Positions 31,815-43,526 of a DNA stretch of 64,000 nt are shown piece after piece. The stretch lies in assembly GCA_017979445.1 (NCBI GenBank), contig CM030715.1, forward strand, positions 13,603,660 through 13,667,659, given 5' to 3'. Source of the DNA: Akebia trifoliata. Lineage: Eukaryota; Streptophyta; Magnoliopsida; Ranunculales; Lardizabalaceae. The number at the start of each line of letters is the position of its first letter. Position 1 is the stretch's first letter. The translations under genes were made by a program, and so were the position numbers. The notes beneath the pieces are model-generated. The model saw nothing but the letters and a program-made list of their open reading frames with translations, was not told the DNA's origin and ran no database searches.

Positions 31815-33409
31815 GAAGTGAGTGATATTGTGCTATTTTGCAAAGGTACAAAAGTTGGATGCTATCAATAGTGTTAAGATAAATGTGTACAAGGGGGTTG
31901 TTGGACAAGAAAGAGAGAATGACATGAAACAGACTGAGAGGGCCAAAACAGAGAGAGAAATTGAAGAACGTAAGGGTTGTTATGTGGGCTTGATAGAGAG
32001 GTGAGGTGGTTGCATGGGAGTGACTAAAGAAGAAGGTAGTTGAGGTATGGATGTTGGGTGGTGCTAATGGAAGTTAAGAGAGAGATGATGGAGGATTAAT
32101 TTCTAAAAAATTTCTCATTATCCATGTTGCCATGTATCTTCCCCTTTTTCATCATTTTTTCTTGTTGATAAATAATGAAAAGGAGAACCTTTTTTTCCTA
32201 TTTTTGGCTGAACCTACCTGGGAAGGATGTTGGGACATGTGTGTGAATGTGAAAAATGGAAGGGGTGGTGATTTTGTACTTCTCGGATGTCTCATTGGTT
32301 GATTGATCAGGATATTTTAGTTCAATCATGGATTTGACAATTTTTCAAGTTGATCAATTGAATTTTAATTCATTAAATGATTTTAAAATTGATCGGAGGT
32401 CAATTACAATTAGTTGGTTGGTTTGTTACTTTTAGGATTGGCCAATTTTTTATCTTTTAATAGTTAATGATTTAGGTAAATTTGATTGGTAATTTTTGGA
32501 TTTGATTTAGATTTTACTTCTCGATTAGTTAATATTTTTAATTGATTGGTCGGTGTTTTAATTTGTTGGTCAGTCAATGGTTTAAATCGGGCAATTGATT
32601 GGTTGATTATGAATTGGTCAGCATCAAGATTAGTTGACTTTGAATTTCCTCGGTTCATGTATGATGAATCCTAACAATTACTATTGGCACCTCACCTTCA
32701 TTTAATTTGGACTTTGAAATTTGGATGTAATAAGTAAAGTTTGAAATATCCAATTTTTTTATTAAAATTAAAATTTTATTATTTCGTTACGATTGATTGT
32801 TGTCATCTCATATAATGAAAATTGTCATTTTATGTGATCAATTGGTGTCATTCCACGTGGTGGAAATCGTCATTTCATGCGAAAAATCTCGTCATTGTAT
32901 GTAAAAAATCATTATTTCATACAAAAATTTTGATCTTCCTAAGCATGGGGGTTTCTAGATGTGTTCTAAATTCTAAATTTTATCTTTTAGCAACGTGATG
33001 TTTCAAACTATGAATTTATTGTCAGGAGTATTCAGTCATTTTTTCATATTTTTGTGAATTTTGGCGAATGGCTTATTTCAACCCCAATATGATTATTTCT
33101 AACTCTCGAAGTCAGATTTTCACAATATTCTGAAGTTTCTAAGTTATCGAAATACTTGGTAAACTTAAGTGCATATACTTGCTAAATCGAATGTAGAGTA
33201 TGAAAATCCTAAGTGTGCATAATTTTATGTTGAACGTGCCAAGGAAAGAGAAAAATAAAATTATGAGGGTTGAAAAGGGATTGAAGAAAATTAAGAGAGT
33301 TTCTCACAAGTTTTCGATTTCTTCGCATATTTTACACTCATAGTTAGAAATCCATAGCAACTAGGTGATAGGTTGCTAGATCTGATAGATACAAAATGGA
33401 GTGTCTACA

Positions 33410-34407
33410 GATTCTCCTCTTTGGTAGAGAGTGGAAGTAAATTAGATGGAAAATCTACTTTGATAAATAATGTGACATTCGAATGTCAAAACCGATGAAA
33501 ATTTATTTTGCAATCTAATTTAGCAATTCGTTAGAGTGTCCGAATCTAGTAAGGCAAAGCTCCCACTGGACTAAAATGTGTTAGGTCCTTGAGTGTGAGC
33601 TCTCACCGACATTGAGAGTGTAAGATTCTCGAATTTTAATCATTCTCTCTGACTAATGCAAAAGTGCACATGTGTGTGATCATGTGATACTTTTAGATCA
33701 TTGAGAATAAACTCTCCTCGATTTAAAAAGTGTCAGATCCTAGAGATCTTTTCTCATTGATAAAAATGATAAAAATTGAGGTGCACGTATGCAACGAAAG
33801 CAATGATTTGGTATTGAATTTTAATTTCTTTAAGTCATAGTATAATTGGACTACAAGATAGTTGGAGTCATGATATTATTTGACTTGGATGATATAGTCG
33901 TAGTATCTTCAGACTTAGATTGAAAACCTCGATATTTTTGAGCTTGAGAGATTGTCAAAGTCAAAATATTTTAGGGCTTAAAGGTTGATGGAGTCACAGT
34001 ATCTTCGAGCTTGAATTGGTAAGAGCTTCATTAAATCTTATTTGAACTTCTTTTTCTAGAGTTTGAAAAGTTAAAGTCTCGTTTCTCGAACTCGAATTCA
34101 TGAGGGCCACATTTCTCGGGCTTCGATTTTTAGGAGCTTTATTAAAACCTACTTGAACTTTTTTTTATAGAGTTCAAAAGTTAGAGTCTTACTTCTCAGA
34201 CTTGAATTTATAAGGACCACGTTTTTTGGACTGGGGTTTGTAGGTACTTTGTTAAAATCCCACTTGAACTTGAATTTTTGGATTCAAAAAGTTAGAGTCT
34301 CATTTCTCGAACTCGAATTTTTTAGAACCATGTTTATCAAACTTGGATTAGTTGGAAGTTCGGTATTATCGAGTTCAAATATTGAGATCTTAGGCCTTTA
34401 TCGGCAT
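33410..34407 (-). other. 3' end of M internal region, with polypurine tract
   Basis: Reverse complemented, 33410-33720 matches 15340-15585 of element B (CCAAAGAGG purine tract, TTTGCAATCTAATTTAGCAA block, GTGAGCTCTCACCGACA block), so this is the 3' untranslated end of M. No gene. Confidence 0.75.
34022..34370. repeat. Tandem repeat in 3' region of M, ~110-bp unit, 3 copies
   Basis: Units start at about 34022, 34133 and 34243 and carry GAGCTTTATTAAAACCTACTTGAAC, GTTAGAGTCTCATTTCTCG and GGACCACGTTTTTTGGACT blocks. It is in the same place as the minisatellite of element B but of different sequence. Confidence 0.75.
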
Positions 34408-36766
34408 TGAAGACATCCCAATTTGAACGGGCCCCTACTCGAAAGGGTCCAAAAATACAGATTTTTCAAATAAAAGGGCAAACGGGCCTTAAGAGCCCAA
34501 GTCATTGAAAAGTGACATTTTGATTGAACCAAGGCCCCTAAGACCTCTTAATGGTTTAGGGGGCCCACCAAAATGACTCGGCCTACCCTACGCTTTCCCA
34601 ATATTCGTCGCTTTACTTCCAAAATAAAAAATGCCAAATTTTCGATAAAATTCATCAACGGGCCTAAAACCCCGATTTGCTAACACGTGACATTTTGATT
34701 AATCCAATAATTTCAAAAACTCAAAAAAAAAAAAAATAGATAAAATTAAAATGAGACTTGGGACACCTATAACTTCCTCTACCCTTACCGCTCTATCTCC
34801 AAATCTGAAAAAAAACCTAAGCCCATCTAAGGCCTACGAATCCGCAAATTACCTAAAATGTATTTCTCACATCATCCCCTAACCTAAATCTAATCCCATA
34901 TCATTTAAAAACTTAAAACGTATCCACCCTCCCAAATCCAATCTAAAAGGATCCCAACCAATTCCTAAAACTCAAAACCTATCTTAAAACCCAAGTCCAA
35001 TGCCCTTAAGCCCAAATCCATATCCAATTCATATCTAACCAACAACTCTAACCTATAAACCACAACCTACATCAACCAATCACTCTTTTATCATCAAAGG
35101 GTGACACATGTCATCACCCCCTCTCACCTCCTTCATCAAACCACCCATCCCATCACCTCTCTCTAAAAAATTAACTACCCACATCACCTTTGCTCTAAAA
35201 AATCATATCAACCCACACCCTCTCCTACCTTACCCTCATTACTCCATATAAACCTTCATTCTCTCAAATCAAACACCTCCAACCCACACCCTCCCCTAAC
35301 CTACCCTCATTACTCCCTATAAACTTCCATTCTCTCAAATCAAACACCTCCAACCCACACCTCCTCTTAACCTACCATCATCATACCTTCCCCTAATCTA
35401 CCATCATTATTTCCTATAAACCCATCTCTACAACCTAAACCTAAACCCATCCTTTCAAATCAAACACCTATTCTCTCCCATCAATCCATCTAAACATCTA
35501 ATCTCTATACATTTTGCCACATGTCACCATCTCCCTCACCCTCCCAAAACCTAATTAAAACCCACTCCCCTCAACTCACCAAACACTCAACCACCATCTT
35601 ACACCATCCATTCTCTTTAATCAAACCACTCAATCAATCAACCACCCTCTTAAACACCCATCATCTCACCTTACCAAACATTCCACCCAAATGGTTTGGG
35701 TAAGATCCAAATCATTTGGATCAAAATACAACCCATTTACCTTCATTACATAATTATTCTTCTCCCAATTCCTGATTTCATACCCCCACCTTTAAAACAT
35801 GTGTCATTCTCTACTCTCCCACACTTTACCCTATTATATCCCCAAAATATATTCCCAACACCTATAAATACCCCTTTTCTCTCCTAAAAATGGTTATCAA
35901 GTCTCATAAAAAAATTACTCTACTCTCTACTCATCTCTTCACTACTCTCTCACACTAATCTCAAAAGAGTTACATTCTTATAACTCATTAAGGACTCAAC
36001 TCAAGAAAACATAGAAGAAGAAGAAGGAAGGAAAGAAAATAAAAGAAAAGAAAACCTTGAAGTTTCAAGGTGGGTCAAAAGAACACACTCCCCTTCCTCT
36101 CTACCTTCTCCATACCCTTCTTTTACTACCCCCTTTCACCTCTCTTTAATTTTTATTTTAGATAGCCCATAAGATGTAATGTTTCCCTCCCTTATCTCTA
36201 GTAGATCGAACTTCGGTTTGGTCGAAAGTATAAGGGTTGTAACCACCTTAAAAAGAAAAACAAAATCGATTTAACTCATCAAATCGTTTTGAGGCAATCG
36301 ATTTTTGGTTCCTTCTCAACTCATGAGAATGGATCCATAATCATCGTCAACAATTTTAAAAATATGTTATTCCCAAGGCTAAGGATCTATAAGGATCATC
36401 TCCTTCAATGGGATGATCTTATAATCAAGCCAAAAATAAATCCCTACCTAGGGTATAAGTTATCGACACGTGTAACTTATTTTATTTTACATTTTTTATC
36501 AAAAAATTGATTAAGTTGAGTTGAGGTTACCACCACATGGTGGGGAGAAAATGGTGCCTAACACCTTCCCTTTTCTCCAACCGAGTCACTTACCCCGATT
36601 TCGAGGTTGATCGGTATTTTATCCATCGTGAGTTACTAAAACGCTAAAATATCACTTTTCCAAAATGTGCATCAGGTGACCATTCACACCCACTTACAAT
36701 ATGAATGGTCGCGACTCCAAACCTTAGTAGATGTGGTCATCGTAATCGTGAAAACAAGTATCTACA
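34408..36766 (+). repeat. Solo LTR of the P2 family (2359 bp)
   Basis: It runs from TGAAGACATCCCAATTTGAA to ..AGTATCTACA and matches the P2 5' LTR (38056-40331) throughout. The 5-bp flanks GGCAT (34403-34407) and GGCTT (36767-36771) differ by one base, which fits an old target duplication. On both sides lies the same 3' region of element M. TATA box at 35873. From about 34780 to 36120 the plus strand is C/T/A-rich and almost free of G. Confidence 0.85.
35873..35880 (+). promoter_or_regulatory. TATA box of solo LTR (P2 family)
   Basis: CACCTATAAATACCCC is a good TATA box at the place where the related LTR at 38056 has CATAAATACCCC. Confidence 0.5.
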
Positions 36767-38055
36767 GGCTTATCATGTATCTGGAGTCATAACTAGCATT
36801 GGACTCCAACATATTTTTAGATTTATAAGTGAGATTTTTCTTTTTAATCATGTGATTTAAGAATGAAAACTTTGGAATCATGGTGACTTAAAAAATGCCC
36901 CTAGTTGAGAGTTTACTTTTGATCGAAACTAGACTGGAAGTTGATGAAGTGCATTGCACTTGGAGAATATACACGAGAGATTATGGACTCTAATAAATGA
37001 CAAACAAAAGAACCGACATTCCTTTAAATTTTTAAGATTTTCAAAATTATCATATGCTTAGTAAGAAATTGATCATTTTCATTTAAATTTCTTCTGAGAA
37101 GTACTTGAGCTAGACTTAAAATCTTCATAATTATTGGAATAGAAGATATTTCTCCTCAAAGTGGTCGATGGTTCTACATTCTCCATTAGAGAATACTTCA
37201 ATAAGTAAATATACTCTTGAAGGTCCAACATGTTTGAGATGGCTTATGTGTTTTGTCGACTTCAACTCCAATAGTCTTAACTAAATGAGAATTCTTTGCC
37301 GAAAAATAGATGATGCAACCTGAATAATTTTCTATATTTCTTAGCTTTCGTGTAAACATCTTTTCAGATTTTTTATGCAATGGGATCTTTTCTTTTTCTC
37401 TTTTAGAGCCATAATTTTTATCTAAGTCATTTTTTTAGGTTTTCAACCTAATAGACTTTGCTATTATATTTTGAGGATGCTTTGACTTTTGCCTAGGTTG
37501 CCTTTTTTAGGTCTTTAACCTAGTAGGCTTTTTTTATGGTCATGCCTTAACTTTTGTCTAAGTTGCCCTTTCGAGTTTTTAACTTAGCAGGCTTCCTTTT
37601 TTTCTTAATGATCTCAAAAATTTAGTTGGACAACCTTTGGCTTCTTTCACCTTGACCAAATCAATTAGTATTTAGGAGCACTTAATAAGTGGTTTAGGAC
37701 AGGGTTTAGAAAGAAAGGGTCTAAGGTTTGATTTGAAAAAGGCCCATAGACTGGCATTCTCTTTTTATGTTAATTTTTTTGATTCTTTTTTTTTTTCATA
37801 ATACCCTTGGATTTGCATTGTTGTTTTTTTTTCAATTTTTCAATAGGAAATTTTCTTTAGAATGACATTGTCCATGAGAGAATTGTTTTTTGTATTTTTT
37901 GTGTGATCAGGCTTGAAGTAACTTTTTAAGTTGCTTACAGACCTTAATTTTCTTTTTTGATCAGGTTAAAACATAGTTCAAGCAAGACTATCCTACCAAA
38001 GTTGGTTGGTGTGGTTTAGAAAAAAAATGTTATTGATTTTGCAAAGAAGGGCAGC
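36767..38055 (-). other. 3' region of element M between solo LTR and P2
   Basis: Reverse complemented, 37400-38055 matches 13330-13950 of element B: the text after integrase with GTTGAAAACC..GGGCAAC and GCCTGATCACACAAAAAA blocks. No coding sequence remains. This shows that M continues from 56627 to 38055 across the P2 insertion. Confidence 0.75.
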
Positions 38056-40331
38056 TGTAAACACCCCAATTTTAACGGGCCCTCACTCGAAGGGGCCCAA
38101 AAATACCGATTTTTTAATAAAATTTGCTAACGGACCTCAAAAGGCCCGAATCAATAAAATTCGACATTTTGATATATTTGAAGGATCATAAGAACTCCTA
38201 AAGGCCTAGTAGGCCCACCCAAAAAGATTCGGTGTACACCTTCACCGCTCCACCCCCAAATCAAAGATACCAGATTTCTAATAAAGCTTGCCAACGGGCC
38301 TAAAAAATCCAATTTGTCAACGCGTGGCACTTTCATCGATTTAAAGTCACTAAAACCCCCTTAATTTTAAGGGATCCACCAAATGAGACTTGGGACCCCC
38401 CATCTTCCAACATTCACCTCTTTGCTCCCGAAACCAAAATACCAAATTCTCAATAAAATTCACAAACGGGCCTCTATAGCCCAATTCGGCAAAAAATGAC
38501 ATTTTGATTGATCCGATGATTCTCAAAATCCCTAAAAAGATAAATAAATGTAAAATGAGACTTGGGGTACCCACCATCTTCCATAACCCTCACCACTTCA
38601 CCTCCGAATCCTAAAAAATTAAGCCCACAAACCTTCAACCCTCCAAAATTAATTTCTCACCTTATCTCCTAACCTAAACCCAATCCCACACCACCTAAAA
38701 TCTAAAACATACCCACCCTAAAAAATTCCAATCCAAAACAAACCCTACCCAATCCAAAATAACTTACAACCTTCCCAAAACCCAAGCCCAATACACTAAA
38801 GCCCAAAAACCATTATCCATATCCAATCCACATCCATACCCATAACCCTAACCTACTAACCATTATCCACCTCAACTAATCACCATTTTTTATCATAAAA
38901 AAATGACACATGTCATCACTGCATCTCACCTCCCTCATCCAACTACTTACCCCCATCACCTTTTCTAACCATCCATCTAGCCACATCACTTATCTCTAAA
39001 AATCACTTCAACCCATACCCTTCCCTAACTTACTCACCTTACCCATTTTCTAACACAATCAAATACCCACATCACAACCCCTATCCCCTAAACCCTAACC
39101 CATCACCTTTCTATAAACACTCCACCAACTCACATCACAACCCATTCTCCTAATCTAAACACCTTACCTCTTCAACCAACCTAACACACAATCCAACACC
39201 TAACTCCTTACACCCCCATTCTCTCCATCTCACATCACTCATCTCATCTCACCAAACACTCTATCCAAATGGATTGGATAAGATCCAAATCATTTAGATC
39301 CAAACACAACCCACTTACCTTCATTACATAACTACCCTCATTTCAACCATAAATTTCATACCCTTCACCTTTAAAACCAATGTCATTCTCTACTCTTCCA
39401 TCAATTTACCCCACTATATCCCTAAAGTAACCCCTAAACATCCATAAATACCCCCTCCTCTTCTCCAAAATGGTGACCAATTCTCCCCCCAAGATTCACA
39501 TAAAAGTATTACACTCACCTCAATTCTCTCATCATCTCTCTCCTACTCCTTCAATCATACAAAAAGTAACATTTTCATAAATTACTAAGGACATAAACAA
39601 GAAGAATCTAAGAAGAAGAAGAAGAAAATATTAAAGGTTCAAGGTGGGTTCAAAGAAAATCCCCCCCCTCTCTCTCTCTTTTTACCCTCTCCACCTCCCT
39701 CTTTTATAATCACCTCCTCTCTTTATTTTATTTTTAGAAAGACTTAGGATGTAATGCTTCCCTTCCCTTATTTTCGGTAGATCGGACTTCGATTCAGTTG
39801 AAATTATGGGGGTTGTAATCTCTTTCAAAAATAAAAATCAATTTTAAACCTTTTAAAACATTTTGAGGCAATCAAAATCCGAATTCTTCTCAACTCATGA
39901 GAATAAATTCGTAACCATAGCCAACACTTTTTCAAAAATACATGTAATCCCAAGACTAATTGTTTATAGGAATCATCTCCTTCGATGGGATGATCCCATA
40001 ATCGAGTCGAAAAAAAATCCCTACTTAGGGTACAAGTTATGGACACGTGGCACTTCATTTTATTTACATTTTTTTATCTAGTTGAGTTGAGGTTACAACC
40101 ACTTGGTGGGGAGAAAAGAGTGCCTAACACCTTCCCTTTTCTCCAATCGAGCCGTTTACCCTGATCTCAAGTTGATTAGCACCTTATTCAAATGAGAGTC
40201 ACTAAATGTCGAAAATGGCAATTTTTCAAAAATGTACATCAGGTGACCATTCACACCCTCTTATAAAATGAATGGTGGCGACTCCAAACCTTCGTAGAAG
40301 TGGACTCATAATTGAGAATCACGTATCTACA
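38056..40331 (+). repeat. 5' LTR of P2 (2276 bp)
   Basis: It starts TGTAAACACCCCAATTTTAA and ends CACGTATCTACA directly before the primer site. TATA-like box CATAAATACCCC at 39443. A G-poor, pyrimidine/adenine-rich zone spans about 38590-39720. It is homologous to the solo LTR at 34408 and to the 3' LTR end at 56266-56626. Confidence 0.9.
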
Positions 40332-40333
40332 TC

Positions 40334-40351
40334 TGGCGACTCCACTGGGGA
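40334..40351 (+). promoter_or_regulatory. Primer-binding site of P2, tRNA-Arg type
   Basis: TGGCGACTCCACTGGGGA is two bases after the LTR end and is an exact complement of the 3' end of plant tRNA-Arg(ACG) as I remember it (..TCCCCAGTGGAGTCG plus CCA). This priming is usual for the Tat/Ogre group. Confidence 0.85.
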
Positions 40352-43179
40352 AGAAGGCTCTACTCTCGTGTCAACTCGACCATTTTGAAAAAAAATATAT
40401 AAAATACAAAATACAAAATACTTTTATTTGCAAGCTAACATTGTTTGTTGTGTTTATTGTTTATATATTTTTTTTTTGCGCATGACATGTAATGTTTATT
40501 TACTTACTTTTGTTTATTTGCAAGCTAACATTGTTTGTTGTGTTTGTTGTCAAGGTGTGTTTCTTTTTATTTATTTATTCCCCTAGGTAAAAAGGAGAAA
40601 TCTATTTTTTTCTTTAGTTATCCGATTTTTAGTCATGCATATCATCAAAAAATAAAAAAATGAAAAAAAAATATTTTTTTTATTGGCTCAAGGAAAAAAC
40701 CAGAAGCAATGTACCTTTAGTTTGGACTAACAAACTTAAAGAAAAAAAAAAAAAAACTTTTTTTTTTTTTGCCAAGTAAACAGTAGAACTTAAACTAACT
40801 ATACTTTTTTGATCCGATCTCCGATTAACTATTATAGAATATCGATTTGTGGTATGATGAAATTTTCTTTTAAATGTGACAAAGTTAACGAGATTTTCAT
40901 AAGTCAGAATCAGTTTTTGAGTTCATTTACTATCATTTCTATGTTTATTTTTACCTCAGATGGCAGAACTTAAACTGACTGTAACTTTCTATTCCGATCT
41001 CTTATTAACTATTATAGTATATCGATTTGGGGTAGAACAAAATTTTCTTTTAAATGTGACATTGTCAATAAGATTTTGGTAAGTTAGAATCAGTTTTTGA
41101 GTCCGTTTACTATTATTTCTACAAATATTTTTGTTATACTTCTTGTAGGGATACAAAATGAATATATATATATTTGTGGCCTAAGACAAAAACTAGAGGC
41201 AATGTGCCTCAAAAAAAAAAAAAAAAAATAAAAATAAAAACAAAATAATTTTTTGCTCATTTTGTTCCTTATGTCAGTCCTGATAACTTTCCTCTTGGAT
41301 TTTATTTTTGTTTTAGTTTTAAGGCTTCAAAAGATCAAATGGATTACTTTTTCGTTAAACTTAGGGCGTACTGCTTGCCACTTTTTGATTGATCAAAATG
41401 GAAATTCAAAGTGATCCTCGATTGGACCATAAAAATAAAAAAAAGAGTCATTTTATTTTAGTTTATTTGTTTTTTTTAAATAATAAAATAAAATAATTTT
41501 TTTTAAAAATGGGGTTTGTTTTTTATTAGTCGATGTTTAACTATGAATGTGCTATCTTTGTTGATTGATTATCTGAAATGCCATGATTTCTATAGATATA
41601 TTTTCCATGTGCTTACTAGATCTTAATGTTGATGTGATAGATTTTATATTCTTTGATCTATGTGGCATCCATATATTGATGGTGTGATGGTTTGATTTGG
41701 CCTACGGGCCCATTCATCTAGAAAATGCCTCGAGCACACCTCATCCTATTTGCATACACCACTAGCACGTTTACTTTATTGCATTGCATGCTTACATGTC
41801 CCTAATAGCCAACGGGTACTATTGCGTCGCCTGGTCTCCTCGGAGATGCGACGTCATTCATGAAAACCACAATTCTAGTCACGTACCTTAAGATATATAA
41901 AACTGGGACATCAATACCATTTAATCAGGTAATTCTAAAAGGTATATCGATACACCCATGTTGGAGTGACCTGAGCCTTTGTCTTATTGTAAGTCGCACA
42001 GTCACATGTCCCAATTGTCAATGTAGTACTAGTACGTGGTCGATCCCCTTGCAGGATGCTAAGACCATTTATGAAAGCTACAACTCTAGATTCGTACATA
42101 TACGGTATATCAAAGTAATCTAAATTCACCAATTGTACTTCTTAGTCAAAATCAGTGCCTAAGCGAGATCTTGCCCCGCTGTACTATAATAGTACTAAGG
42201 GGATAGACGATGTCTATTCTAGACGAGAGGTGACTTAAGAGTGTCCTTTCTCAGCATCGTACGTCACCTCTCAACTGGGGATTAAACTAGTTGTTTTTGA
42301 CTTTAGAGATTTGAGTTTGAGTCTTAGATTATCACATATACGGTATATCAAACCAAGTCATCACATACCATCTGATTGAGTATGCTCAAGAGGTATATAG
42401 GTGCATTTGGGCAAGGGTGGCCAGATAAATTGTATTGCACGTAGTAAACCTAGAGTCTAAAAACTTCCCTATAGGTCACGACTCGAACTTATCGTGGGTG
42501 TTCCTAGGTTGCTTTTCGGAACTGAACATTACAAATTGTTGAGATCAAGAAGTTACAGTTTTATCCTCAAGATAATTAAACTATTTGTTTAACTTGATTC
42601 AAAGCTATTATATTAATGGGTTGGTGTACAAAATTCAATAAATTCTCAAGATTCATTAAAATGTTATCAAGGGGGTAATACTGAAATTGGTAATCCACCT
42701 CAACTGGGTCCACGACCCATATCTACCTCCAAATGGGTCATGACCCATATCCATTTCCAAATGGGTCACGACCCATATCCGCTTCAAATATGGGTCCACG
42801 ACCCCTATCCATTTAAAAATGGGTCCACGACCCGCATCCATTCTAAAATCATGATCCATATGTGATCCATCAAGGTCAACAATCAATCCAAATGAATCTA
42901 AATGTTTAGATTTGAAAAAATAAAGAATTTTAAAGCACCAATTGCAATTATTGATCAAAATCGGTGCCTAAGAACGATCTTGCCTTATTGATATGAGGGG
43001 GATAAACTATGTCTATTCAAGGAAATGAGGTAATTTAAGAGTACCTTGTGTGCCACCTCTTCCTTGGGGATCTGACTAACCGATATTGATTTCAGACAAT
43101 TGGATTGGAGGCTACAAAAAAAGATGTTTTTCCAACTCAACTTGTTTGTAGCAATCCACTTTTTCAAAATGTTATGTCG
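40352..43179 (+). other. Long untranslated leader of P2
   Basis: No gag is visible here. A duplicated block at about 40780-40960 and 40968-41140 (AGAACTTAAACTRACTRTA, TTAACTATTATAGWATATCGATTTG, TTTTAAATGTGACA) has a period of about 180 bp. The section 41690-42520 is the leader module shared with B (10200-11060). At 42690-42860 GGGTC(A/C)ACGACCCATATCC is repeated about five times. Confidence 0.7.
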
Positions 43180-43526
43180 ACTCCGTGCTGATAAAATTTC
43201 TTTTTCAAAATGTTTTATCTACTCTGTGTCAATGCCAGCTCCGTGCTGATGCCAACTCCATGTCGATGTCGATCCCGTGTCGATGCCAGCTTCTTGTTGA
43301 TGTAATTCTATTTTTTCAAATTATTTTACCGACTCTGTGTCGATGCCAGTTTCGTGCTGATGTAATTCTTTTTTCAAAATATTTTACCGATTTCGTGTCG
43401 ATGCCAGCTTCATGTTGATAAAATTCCCATTTAAAAATATTTTACCGACTCCGTGTTGATGCTAGCTCCGTACTGATTAAATTATTTTTTCAAAAGATTT
43501 TATCGACTCCGTGTCAATGCCAGCTC
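43180..43526. repeat. Leader minisatellite of P2, left part
   Basis: Units of about 58 bp: GATGAAATTATTTTTTCAAA then ATATTTTACCGACTCCGTGT and CGATGCCAGCTCCGTGCT. The array is cut at 43526 by the solo LTR 43527-46526 and continues at 46527. Confidence 0.85.

Larger units (their letters stand above)
23499..33409 (-). repeat. 3' LTR of element M, split by a CACTA transposon
   Basis: The LTR start TGTAGACACTCC (minus strand) is at 33409, next to a polypurine tract. The far end reappears at about 23499-23679, where GGAGTCGCCCCCTAGTTTAG and GGGTTTCRGAAGGTGTTAG match the same-family solo LTR at 58945-59100. The two parts together give about 3.4 kb, against 3.7 kb for the solo LTR. It includes the low-complexity GATTGGTTGATT-rich zone (32290-32660). 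Exact left end uncertain. Confidence 0.75.

Noticed and set aside
39090..39115. Telomere-like CCCTAAACCCTAACCC
   Set aside because: Only two units within a C/A-rich LTR; no array, so not an interstitial telomere.
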